A DNA stretch of 64,000 nt from an uncultured Muribaculaceae bacterium. Its GTDB lineage: Bacteria; Bacteroidota; Bacteroidia; Bacteroidales; Muribaculaceae. This document shows positions 15,225 through 23,584 of this stretch, piece by piece. A model generated the notes under the pieces. It worked only from the letters and a program-made list of their open reading frames with translations, was not told the origin of the DNA and did not search any database. The position numbers and the translations under genes are program-made. The stretch is from contig CAJUKU010000010.1 in assembly GCA_910587425.1 (NCBI GenBank), positions 1 through 64,000 on the forward strand, given 5' to 3'. Position 1 is the first letter of the stretch; every line of letters begins with the position of its first letter.

Positions 15225-17590
15225 GTATCCGCACGCTTCTCCTCGCCGCCGCGCTTTGCGTAGCCTCGCTTGCCTTGGCGCAGCCATCGCCCGGCACGTG
15301 GCGCACTATCGCCACGTTCGCACCACCGGCAAAGGCGGTCGCCGAGACCCCGCGCGCGGTATATTTCGCTGCATCAGGCTCGCTGTTTGAATACAATAAG
15401 AGTGACGATACCAACCGTGCGCTGACGGCAGACGACGGTCTTTCAGGCACGGGCGAGATAACCCTGCTCCGATATCTGCCCCGGCATGAGCTTCTCGTGG
15501 TGGGATATGAGGATGGCGCGGTCGATCTGATCGGCGCCGACGGTACCGTGCGCTGCTTCTCCGATATCCGCGACTCGGGTGTCGACTCCCCTGCCCCGCG
15601 CGATGTTACCGCCGATGCCTCGCGTATCTATTTTGCCACCGATTTCGGCATGGTCAGTGTTGATGCCTCCACGCTGCTTGTCGACAGCTACGCGATATAT
15701 AACCGTCCGATAGCGGCATTGACCATCGATGCCGGGCAACTGCTGTTTGCCGATGCCGACGGAAACCTTTACAAGGGATCAACCACTCCCCTCCCCCGCC
15801 GGTTTGAATCGTTGCAGAGTGTCGGGAATGTCGCGGGAGCGTGCGAGCTGCACACTCTCGCCGACTACCGGGTGCTTGTCCGTTCGGAATACTTCACCTG
15901 CATAGCGACTGCCGATTCGTGGGGAACGTACTACGGCGGGACGCAGACTCCGGGTGCGGCATCGCAACTCAGCATCGCCTCCGACGGTACGGCACGTTTC
16001 GTCTCCAACGGCACGCTCTACCGTGCCACCCCCGACGGCATATCCGCCGAGTGCCAGCTGCCCGCAGATATCGCGGGCGATGTAATATCGTCAACGTCGG
16101 GCGCCGCATCTGTATGGGCACTCGGAAGCAATGGTCTGACGCATCTGGCGCGTGGAGCTGACGGCAACTGGAGTGTGCTCATGCAGCGTTTCCGTCCGGA
16201 GGCTGTGAATGTAGCCGAGGTTGGTTATATAATCCCCGGCACGGATCCCTCGCGCTTGTACTTCACCAATCTCGGTCCGACCAACTACCGCGTGGGAGAG
16301 CCTAACGGCACCGATGCACTCGATAAGCCACAGGCTACGGCACTGCTCACAGCGGATGGCTGGCAGGATGTGACGCCCGGCGATCCACCGCACTCTCCCG
16401 CCCGTCTTGCCGAGGATCCCGACAACCCTTCGGTCTATTATTTGGCTACCGGTTTCTACGGTCTGAAAGTCGTGGAGGATGGAAAGGTCGTCGGGGTGTA
16501 TGATGACTCCAACACTCCACTGTACAACGGCTGGGGATCGCGCGTCTATGAAGTGTCGATGGATGCCGCCGGAAACATGTGGGTGGGCGCGCGCGGCTAC
16601 ACCCACGACCGGAGCATAATGGTGCTACCGGCGGCTAAACGCCGTCTCGGACCGGCGGCGGTGACAATAGCCGACTGGAATGTGCTGCCGCTCGAGCCTT
16701 ACGCGTTCAACAAAGACATACGCATCTATCATTGCCGCCATAGCCCGGTGACATTTATCTTTGATGCCGGCAGCGACCATATACTCGTGGCTTACGGGAC
16801 AAACGGCACTCCCGATAATTTTGCCGACGACACCTGGAGGATCTACGACTCATTCACCGATCAGGACGGGCAGCGGTTCGAGCCGGCGCGGATCACGTCG
16901 GTTGTCGAGGATGCCTCCGGAAGCGTATGGCTCGGCACATCGTCGGGCGTGATAGAGATCCCCTCCCCTGCCGATGCTCTCGGAGCGTCGCTAATAGTGC
17001 GGCGTCTGAAGGTGAACCATGACGATGGCACAGGTCTTGCCGATTATCTTGCCGAAACCGACGTGATCTTCGATATATCGATCGATGCTGCCGGGCGACG
17101 GTGGATAGCTACCGAGCAGTCGGGCATATATGTGGTGAGTGCCGATGGTGGCGAGATTGTGCAGAACTTCAACTCATCCAATTCGCCGCTTCCATCGGAT
17201 CGTGTCAACGCCGTATATTGCTCGCCGCTGACGCGCAGCGTGTATGTCGCCACCTCTGCCGGACTGCTTGAGTATGGCAATACCGCCGGTCCTGCTGCCA
17301 CTGAGATGTCGACGCTCAATGTTTTTCCCAATCCGTTCCTTCCCGCCGAGGTGGGCGAGGTGAGCATCGAGGGGCTGACGGATGGTGCCCTTGTAAAGAT
17401 CACCGATGCCGCGGGAGCTGTCGTGTGGCAGCATCGTGCCGAGGGTGGTGCCGTGCGGTGGAACGGCGAGACAGCCGCCGGACGCCCTGCAGCATCAGGG
17501 GTGTATTTCATACTCGCCTCCCCCGCGGCATCCGCTGGCGGATCTGCCTCATCTCCCTCCGCCTCCGGCAAGCTCCTCCTGGTGCGGTAG
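15221..17590 (+). CDS. porZ: PorZ-like type IX secretion protein (beta-propeller with sorting domain)
   Basis: The 789-residue secreted protein has a signal peptide (IRTLLLAAALCVASLALA). Two-component-regulator-type propeller repeats follow over most of its length, for example DASGSVWLGTSSGVIEIPSP near 565 and DAAGRRWIATEQSGIYVVS near 625. A C-terminal type A sorting domain starts near 695 (LNVFPNPFLP...GVYFIL...KLLLVR). This plan matches PorZ, a surface component that helps attach anionic LPS to type IX cargo in Porphyromonas. A late Ser/Ala/Gly-rich stretch within the sorting domain is odd. Another propeller-type cargo protein is the main alternative. Confidence 0.7.
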   Translation: MSIRTLLLAAALCVASLALAQPSPGTWRTIATFAPPAKAVAETPRAVYFAASGSLFEYNKSDDTNRALTADDGLSGTGEITLLRYLPRHELLVVGYEDGAVDLIGADGTVRCFSDIRDSGVDSPAPRDVTADASRIYFATDFGMVSVDASTLLVDSYAIYNRPIAALTIDAGQLLFADADGNLYKGSTTPLPRRFESLQSVGNVAGACELHTLADYRVLVRSEYFTCIATADSWGTYYGGTQTPGAASQLSIASDGTARFVSNGTLYRATPDGISAECQLPADIAGDVISSTSGAASVWALGSNGLTHLARGADGNWSVLMQRFRPEAVNVAEVGYIIPGTDPSRLYFTNLGPTNYRVGEPNGTDALDKPQATALLTADGWQDVTPGDPPHSPARLAEDPDNPSVYYLATGFYGLKVVEDGKVVGVYDDSNTPLYNGWGSRVYEVSMDAAGNMWVGARGYTHDRSIMVLPAAKRRLGPAAVTIADWNVLPLEPYAFNKDIRIYHCRHSPVTFIFDAGSDHILVAYGTNGTPDNFADDTWRIYDSFTDQDGQRFEPARITSVVEDASGSVWLGTSSGVIEIPSPADALGASLIVRRLKVNHDDGTGLADYLAETDVIFDISIDAAGRRWIATEQSGIYVVSADGGEIVQNFNSSNSPLPSDRVNAVYCSPLTRSVYVATSAGLLEYGNTAGPAATEMSTLNVFPNPFLPAEVGEVSIEGLTDGALVKITDAAGAVVWQHRAEGGAVRWNGETAAGRPAASGVYFILASPAASAGGSASSPSASGKLLLVR

Positions 17591-17591
17591 A

Positions 17592-17893
17592 GTTGCGCAT
17601 CTCCGAAGCGCTCTGAGTTCGTGCTATCCCGGGTATCCCCACACGTCGCTACCGTCGCGCTGCGCGCTTGGCAGCTCCGGGTGGGGTTAACCGAGTTGCG
17701 CCTCTCCGAGGCGTGGAAGTCTATTGCCGGGTAGTGGTGTGAGTGTAGGAGTAAGCCCTGGGGAATGAGCAGTGGGCGAGTCGGAGACTCGCAACATGGT
17801 AAACCCCATACGAGTAGTTGAGCGCGCAGCGCGAGACTACCGTGTGGGGATAGGAGAATATCATCAATTGATAGCGCTTCGGAGATGCGCAAC
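17592..17893. repeat. Imperfect long inverted repeat with perfect 21-bp ends
   Basis: GTTGCGCATCTCCGAAGCGC plus T (17592-17612) is repeated exactly in inverted orientation at 17873-17893. Inside, a variant of the same motif lies near 17692-17712. A second inverted pair follows: TATCCCCACACG near 17634 against CGTGTGGGGATA near 17841, and CGCGCTGCGCGCT against AGCGCGCAGCGCG. It looks like a MITE- or REP-type palindromic element. No coding capacity is convincing. Confidence 0.6.
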
Positions 17894-17918
17894 ATCATCA
17901 TGTTGGGTGCATGGGTGG

Positions 17919-18000
17919 TTGTAGGGATGGCTGGTGCTCTTGGTGCAGGTTGATCGGAGGTAGGCTGCGCTGCGCTCGCGCCATACCTCCGCCCCTACAA
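17919..18000. repeat. Nested hairpin next to the long inverted repeat
   Basis: TTGTAGGG (17919-17926) pairs with CCCTACAA (17993-18000). Within it CGGAGGTA (17955-17962) pairs with TACCTCCG (17984-17991) around a GC-rich loop with GCTGCGCTGCGCTCGC. From 18000 to 18120 I see only low-complexity intergenic DNA. Confidence 0.55.
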
Positions 18001-18120
18001 ACTCTGCCTTCTGCAACAGCACTTACAACCTCAGCCTCTGTAACCACCTCTGAAAAAGCATCTGTTTTTAGCTTTTGGGGTGGGGGAAATGTTAATGCGG
18101 GTAAAAAAGGGTGGGGAAAA

Positions 18121-18152
18121 TTTGCAGATTTTGACAGAGGGGATTAATTTTG
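18121..18152 (+). promoter_or_regulatory. Promoter for the giant secreted protein
   Basis: TTTG (18121-18124), a 20-nt spacer and TAATTTTG (18145-18152) match the promoter pattern exactly. The leader to the ATG would be about 300 nt. Confidence 0.6.
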
Positions 18153-18289
18153 CCGATGTTAAACAATAGGGGGCAGGATTGTTTGTTGTACAGCCTGCCA
18201 TAAGAATCAAATACCACAATTGAGCGTATCACAGGGATATAGACGCCGCATTTCGGGGAATAACCGCTTTGTCGGGAGGGTAGGATTTA

Positions 18290-18298
18290 CCCCCCCCC
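18290..18298 (+). repeat. Nine-C homopolymer in the long leader
   Basis: Nine C's lie between the promoter and the start of the giant protein gene. Slippage here would change leader length or the frame of a short overlapping leader frame; any effect on expression is inference. Confidence 0.7.
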
Positions 18299-18458
18299 AT
18301 TGTAAACGCCTAAATATTAATGATTTGACGCCATTTTGCGCCTCGTCATCACGGGGTGCCACTTCGTCGTGCGCCTACGTGTCGGCTGCGCGTCATCTTT
18401 CCTGTGCCCTTCCCATATCAATCATAACCGAAACTAAACCAATCAAACATACATGCTT

Positions 18459-21400
18459 ATGAAAAAACTTTTACTTTTGTTGTTAACCCTCATCGCTTTC
18501 GCGCCGCCGATGATGCGCGCTGCCGATGCGGTGACCATGACTTTGTTTAGTAAGGCAGCTAATAATTGTTGCGAATATCAGCTTAAAGGTAGCGATCAGT
18601 GGATAACATATAAGGTCGCAACATCTACTATAGACGATGTTCAAACCATTCGAACAAAGATATCTGATACAGAAGATTATGTGATAATTGATTTAGATCA
18701 TAGTGAGCTTGCTTCTAATGCCACCTATACTAGTCGATTCAATACCGTTGGACTATTTTTGGCAAGAGGTACGAAGTTTTCAATTCGTACACAGAGCCAA
18801 ACTGGTACAATAAGCCGAGTTCAATTCACAGGGGGGCAATGGGGAAATATACAGGATGGTTACTCGTCAAACAGTTTAAAAAATCTAACGTATATACCTT
18901 TAAATTCGGAATACATAATACCATTCACAAAGAACTTCCAATATTATACAGCAACCCTTGATATTTCATCAGAACCAAGAAATAAGGTTGAGTTTAAGTC
19001 GTACTCAGAAGAAACAGATTTCATGTCTTGCGCGCTTCAGTCTATAACAGTGGTTGTAACACCAGGTGATGTAGCGAAGCCTGAAATACCGCACATAGAA
19101 TCGGAGTATATACATTTGGCAGAGGATGGGAGCTATACTTTCTTTGGAGAGACCTATATAACAGTAAAAGGGGATGATAATTCAGATATATATTGGTCGT
19201 TTACAACCGATAAAACGGTGGAGACAATCGACACTCAAACTGCTGATAAAATAATATCCGGTGATCAAATTGCACTGAAAGATAGTGGACGACTCATACT
19301 TATAGCTGTTAAAAAATCAGATCCGACACTTGTAAGCAGTGTAAATATATATGACTTTAATAAAGGGTCTGCAATGCCTTTTGAAAGCATAGACGCACTC
19401 ATAGGAACTGGTGAGTATGACGGCGCGGAGGTTATGTTAGACTGTGATCTTAATATAGTGGGTGGATTCGTGACTAATGCGGCAAATTCTACTGGTCGTC
19501 CTACTTACTATATTTATGTACGTGATGTTAAGGATAATTATATAAAAATTGTATCGCAGGGTAGTCCTTTTCCCGACTCGTACTTTCATAAAGGACCGCA
19601 TGATGCTTTATGGAATTTGCACAAAGGTGCTTTTCTTAATCAAGGTAGTATAGTCGGTGTGTTTAATTATAATTATGGCTTGCCAGAAATATATGTGAAG
19701 ACTCCCGCCTATGATTATACAGAATATCTTTTAGAAGCACACCCGACATCTTCACAGATGACCTTTGATAGGTTGGGTTACCAACCGGCTCCTGTCAAAG
19801 AACTGTCGACAGATATGTTTAATAGATATGTTGTGCTTGACAACATGAAGTGGGTTGGCGAAAACACACAGGTGGAAGATGCCGCAGGAAATGTGTACCA
19901 ATTATACGCACGACTGATCATACCGGAGTATGATTATAATGGCAATCCAATTCCATCGTATGACACAGAAGGAAGCACGTTTGCAAGCCTTGTAGGAAAT
20001 CCTGAAGCCGGAAAGCGATACAGGATAACTGGCTTTATCGCTCAATTGGCTGGCGTTTTGAAGATTTTCCCGACAGAACCTATACGTGAGATTCCATCAC
20101 AACCGGTTGTAATGGCACCGAATCAGCTTTCAGGGACAGTCAATATCATCTCTGATGAGGTTAAGATGTGGGTTAATCCCGATTATGTCACAGAAGGAGC
20201 AAAATTTGAATATAAAATCACGCCATCCGATAACTATGCTACACCTGAGATGGGAGTAGGAGAGGATAATGCGGTAATATTCAAGGCAAGTGAGCTTTTT
20301 GGCGAAAATGAAAGTGTTACACTTACTGTAAGTACGTATACAGAATATAACGCCTGTCATCAGATACGTGGTGAATATCCCAAGAAGTATCTATATGGTC
20401 CGGAGACGGTGTTGACTCTGCGGAGGCATCAGTCGACTCCGGTACAATCGATAGCTGAGTACAAGGAGAAGTATCTTGGCAATGAAGACGATCTGCCGGA
20501 GATGATCACCGGCGATGCTGCCGATTTCACAGCTACGGCTTATCATAAGTTTGCCGACGACAGCCGCGCGGTAATCATCGAGACCACTCCCGAGTGGCTG
20601 TATGTGCGCGACCTTGAGCCTACGGCAGCCGACGGCAAGTTCCATTCAGAGAACTATATCCTCATCCATAACGAGAACGGTTGGAGCAACCCGACAGTCA
20701 CCGCCGAGAACCGCGAGTTGCGGCAGGGCGACATCATCAGCGGTTTTGCCCTTATCCCAGCCAAGACAGGCAGAGGCAATCTCGTGAGTGAGTCGACAGG
20801 TTTTGCCCGCACGGTGAAGTTCGTAGGCGTGCACTCCCCTGCCGAGGGTGAGAAATTCCCGATCTATGATCCCGTAGATGTGGGATATGTGAATCCTGAG
20901 AATCCCAGTTACTACACTAAAGTGAATCCCGGTGAGGAGGATCGTATGCGGTTGATAGAGCTCCGCAATGTGCAAGTGACCCGCACCGGTACCTCGACCG
21001 CCGATTATGTGTACACAATGAGACTTGGCGACGGCACGCACACTTACACCGTTGCCACCGACATCTTCGAGCACCGTCTGCAGGGATGGCACACAGCCTA
21101 CGATGACGAGACACGTGCCGAGGATGCCAACACCTTCAACCTCTACGGCATCATGATCAAGAACGGCACCGGCTATGCGCTTGCCATGATCGACTATGAA
21201 ACGAAACTCGGCTCGGTAGCCGCACCTGCGGTATTTGTCGAGGGTGGCGAAAACCCGGGTGATGAGGTGCAGCCGTTCGTCAACAAGCTCACTGTCGGCA
21301 TAACCACCGAACCGGGTACATTCGTCTACTACTCGCTCAACGGCAAGAACCCGCTTGTGAATACCGACAGCGAGACCCGCAATCTCTACGACGGCACTCC

Positions 21401-23204
21401 GTTTGAGGTGACACTCGCCGAGGGCTCTGACCGTGTGGTCGTGCAGGCATTCGCGTTCAAACCCGGCATGAAGCCGAGTGAACTCGTGACTCGCACGTTC
21501 GTGAAGCAGAGCCGCGAACTGTCGCTGCTGCTCAACTTCATCGGTCGCGCCGAGAAAGATGCCGTCTACCATTTCAACGGCACGGTGAAGGTTGCCGATG
21601 TGGTAGGGAATTATCTGATGGTGCGCGGTGTAGCCGGTCACTATATGCCGATCTACAGCGCCGCAGGATGGGAGAACCTCAAGCGTGGCGACTATCTGAC
21701 CGACTTCCTGATGTTGCCGCAGTTTGCCGGCGAGGATGATGCTGCTGTGCTGCGCGGCGCAACCGTAGCCGAGGGCGCCGAGGATATGTTTGAACCTGTC
21801 AGCGACAGCGGACAGCCGGAGATTGATGTCACCACAGCAACTGAGGTGAGTGATCTCACCGGCAATCTGCGCCGCAAGGTGATGCTCACCAACGCCCTGT
21901 TTGTCGCCGCTACCGGCGAGCGCAGCGGTGGCTGGATGATAAAAGGGAGCGGAGAGGGTGCTACGGCACTCGCCGTGAACACCGAGCACACCGGACTCGA
22001 CCTGAGCGATGTGCGCGACAATGTGAACTACAATGTGACAGGTTACATAATGGCTACCGCCGATGGATCGGAGGTTGAGTTCTGGCCTATTGAAAAGGTT
22101 ATGTTCGCTACCCCCGCACCGGTGAAAGCTGATGTGAAGGCAACGACCGCTGCCGTGAGCGGCAACGAATATACCGCCACGTTCTATCCGATGGCGGAGG
22201 TTACGCTCACACATGAGGATCCGCGCGCCACGATCTACTATATGATCGGCGACGACGATACCGACGGCAACACACGCTGGTATGAGTATTATCCGGGTCG
22301 TCCGATAGTGATTTCGGAGAGCAGCCGCATCCATGCCCGTGCCGTCAACGCACAGGGTCGCAGCAGCGTGGAGACACACGTCACCCTCACTCGCCTTGAG
22401 CCTGCGGGTGCAGTACAGATAAAGACTGTGCCTGATGAGAAGACCGGAACCACTTCGTTCACACTTTCAGCCGAGAACCTCCCCGAGGGTGCGAAGATAT
22501 GGTTCGGCGTGGGCAGCGCGGACGATATGATAGAGTATGATGGCGGTGAGGTTGTGCTCGACGCCACCGATATAGTTTATGCCTGCATACGTGGCGGTGC
22601 GCAGAGTGCCGACGGTGCAGTGTGTCACTATCTGGTTGTAGTGCCCGCAAAAGCGCAGGAGCCTGAGAAGCCGACTGAACCGACAGAACCCACCGAGCCG
22701 ACAGATCCGACTGAACCGGAGGATCCCACTCAGCCGGAGCAGCCCGGCGACCGTGTGAGCGGACGCGTGAAGTTCGAGCTTACGGATGATGGCGACGGTG
22801 TCGTTAAGGTGAAGATCTCACCCGAGCAGACTCTTACCGGAGAATACGAGATCTGGTACACCACAAAAACCGGCGTCACTCTTCCGGAGGGTGGCACGCT
22901 CTACACCGGTGCATTCGATATGACTGAGAGCGGTCTGGTAATGGCTGTGCTCGTGGAGAAGGGCAAACCCGCCGGACAGACCTGCGAGGTGACAGTCTGG
23001 GTGATCCCGACACCTACCGCAATCGACTCGGTTGGCGCCGACGGTGCCGGCAACGTGCGCGTGGATGGTGACTCGATCATCGCTCCGGAGGGTTCGGAGG
23101 TGTATGATGTCACCGGTCGCCGCGTGCGTCCGGAGGGTCTGCGCAACGGCATCTACATCGTGCGCACCCCTGACGGCAATGCCGTGAAGGTGGCAATCCG
23201 CTGA
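18459..23204 (+). CDS. Giant secreted protein with chitobiase-type repeats and C-terminal sorting-like domain
   Basis: The protein has 1581 residues and a signal peptide (KKLLLLLLTLIAFAPPMMRA). Its middle carries several OB-like modules (for instance YIYVRDVKDNYIKI near 355, YLMVRGVAGHYMPI near 1055). Two chitobiase C-terminal/FN3-associated modules follow (TTEPGTFVYYSLNGKNPLV near 955; DPRATIYYMIGDDDTDGNTR near 1260). A TEP/TDP-repeat linker near 1410-1435 leads to a final domain, EVYDVTGRRV...GIYIVRTPDGNAVKVAIR, which resembles a type IX sorting signal. The function is unknown; a cell-surface or secreted adhesive role is plausible. The first 640 or so codons are visibly AT-rich and the remainder GC-rich, changing near 20,400. 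An ATG two codons upstream (18453) is possible. Confidence 0.75.
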   Translation: MKKLLLLLLTLIAFAPPMMRAADAVTMTLFSKAANNCCEYQLKGSDQWITYKVATSTIDDVQTIRTKISDTEDYVIIDLDHSELASNATYTSRFNTVGLFLARGTKFSIRTQSQTGTISRVQFTGGQWGNIQDGYSSNSLKNLTYIPLNSEYIIPFTKNFQYYTATLDISSEPRNKVEFKSYSEETDFMSCALQSITVVVTPGDVAKPEIPHIESEYIHLAEDGSYTFFGETYITVKGDDNSDIYWSFTTDKTVETIDTQTADKIISGDQIALKDSGRLILIAVKKSDPTLVSSVNIYDFNKGSAMPFESIDALIGTGEYDGAEVMLDCDLNIVGGFVTNAANSTGRPTYYIYVRDVKDNYIKIVSQGSPFPDSYFHKGPHDALWNLHKGAFLNQGSIVGVFNYNYGLPEIYVKTPAYDYTEYLLEAHPTSSQMTFDRLGYQPAPVKELSTDMFNRYVVLDNMKWVGENTQVEDAAGNVYQLYARLIIPEYDYNGNPIPSYDTEGSTFASLVGNPEAGKRYRITGFIAQLAGVLKIFPTEPIREIPSQPVVMAPNQLSGTVNIISDEVKMWVNPDYVTEGAKFEYKITPSDNYATPEMGVGEDNAVIFKASELFGENESVTLTVSTYTEYNACHQIRGEYPKKYLYGPETVLTLRRHQSTPVQSIAEYKEKYLGNEDDLPEMITGDAADFTATAYHKFADDSRAVIIETTPEWLYVRDLEPTAADGKFHSENYILIHNENGWSNPTVTAENRELRQGDIISGFALIPAKTGRGNLVSESTGFARTVKFVGVHSPAEGEKFPIYDPVDVGYVNPENPSYYTKVNPGEEDRMRLIELRNVQVTRTGTSTADYVYTMRLGDGTHTYTVATDIFEHRLQGWHTAYDDETRAEDANTFNLYGIMIKNGTGYALAMIDYETKLGSVAAPAVFVEGGENPGDEVQPFVNKLTVGITTEPGTFVYYSLNGKNPLVNTDSETRNLYDGTPFEVTLAEGSDRVVVQAFAFKPGMKPSELVTRTFVKQSRELSLLLNFIGRAEKDAVYHFNGTVKVADVVGNYLMVRGVAGHYMPIYSAAGWENLKRGDYLTDFLMLPQFAGEDDAAVLRGATVAEGAEDMFEPVSDSGQPEIDVTTATEVSDLTGNLRRKVMLTNALFVAATGERSGGWMIKGSGEGATALAVNTEHTGLDLSDVRDNVNYNVTGYIMATADGSEVEFWPIEKVMFATPAPVKADVKATTAAVSGNEYTATFYPMAEVTLTHEDPRATIYYMIGDDDTDGNTRWYEYYPGRPIVISESSRIHARAVNAQGRSSVETHVTLTRLEPAGAVQIKTVPDEKTGTTSFTLSAENLPEGAKIWFGVGSADDMIEYDGGEVVLDATDIVYACIRGGAQSADGAVCHYLVVVPAKAQEPEKPTEPTEPTEPTDPTEPEDPTQPEQPGDRVSGRVKFELTDDGDGVVKVKISPEQTLTGEYEIWYTTKTGVTLPEGGTLYTGAFDMTESGLVMAVLVEKGKPAGQTCEVTVWVIPTPTAIDSVGADGAGNVRVDGDSIIAPEGSEVYDVTGRRVRPEGLRNGIYIVRTPDGNAVKVAIR

Positions 23205-23249
23205 CTACAGGCGTAAAGACAATATAAGATTAGTTTAATAGTAGTTTTG

Positions 23250-23282
23250 AGGCGTGGGTCCGTGAGGATCCGCGCCTTTTTC
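23250..23282 (+). terminator. Terminator after the giant secreted protein gene
   Basis: GGCGTGGGTCC (23251-23261) pairs with GGATCCGCGCC (23266-23276) with two G-T pairs, followed by TTTTTCTT. Confidence 0.8.
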
Positions 23283-23296
23283 TTGGTGGGAGGATA

Positions 23297-23341
23297 GGGC
23301 TAATAGGGCTAATAATGCTAATAGGGCGGATGGGGCTAATA
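23297..23341. repeat. Five tandem copies of a 9-bp unit
   Basis: GGGCTAATA appears at 23297, 23306 and 23333, with degenerate copies at 23315 (ATGCTAATA) and 23324 (GGGCGGATG). It ends 6 nt before the metK promoter's -33 element. Confidence 0.75.
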
Positions 23342-23346
23342 TGGGG

Positions 23347-23378
23347 TTTGGAGATGTGGGAGGAAATGCGTAACTTTG
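23347..23378 (+). promoter_or_regulatory. Promoter for the metK leader
   Basis: TTTG (23347-23350), a 20-nt spacer and TAACTTTG (23371-23378) form an exact promoter placed before the riboswitch. Confidence 0.75.
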
Positions 23379-23435
23379 CAGCCGCAAAGCCCGGATAGGG
23401 CGTGCGCGGATGACCCGGGGCGACATCGGGCTACA

Positions 23436-23487
23436 TCCAGTGGAGAAATTTGGCTGCTTGCAACCACTTAAAAACAATGCTAAAACC
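23436..23487 (+). promoter_or_regulatory. SAM-II (SAM_alpha) type riboswitch aptamer
   Basis: The sequence shows the compact SAM-II pseudoknot. P1 pairs AGTGG (23439-23443) with CCACT (23464-23468). The loop contains TTTGGC (23449-23454), which pairs with the downstream GCTAAA (23479-23484) to form P2. The conserved TTGCAA before the 3' strand of P1 and the A-rich joining segment are present. SAM-II elements bind S-adenosylmethionine and repress sulfur and methionine genes in alphaproteobacteria and Bacteroidetes. Placement before metK, which makes SAM, fits feedback control. The recognition is from memory of the consensus, without a covariance search. Confidence 0.75.
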
Positions 23488-23512
23488 GCGCCTTTCATTG
23501 ATAGAGAGCTAC

Positions 23513-23560
23513 GGGCTTCGGCATTGCATCAAGCAGACTGCCGAAGCCTGATTTCTTTTT
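23513..23560 (+). terminator. Intrinsic terminator between riboswitch and metK
   Basis: GGCTTCGGCA (23514-23523) pairs exactly with TGCCGAAGCC (23539-23548), followed by TGATTTCTTTTT. As it lies between the aptamer and the coding region, it is the likely expression platform for SAM-controlled termination. Confidence 0.75.
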
Positions 23561-23584
23561 ACCGAAACAAGAAAACACTCATTG

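Noticed and set aside
18220..18462. An 80-codon frame crossing the nine-C tract in the leader
   Set aside because: It needs a TTG start, has no domain or signal peptide and ends inside the next gene; retained only as a possible leader frame.
20646..22379. A 577-codon minus-strand frame inside the giant secreted protein gene
   Set aside because: It mirrors the GC-rich half of a real gene with signal peptide and domains; no start context or domain of its own.
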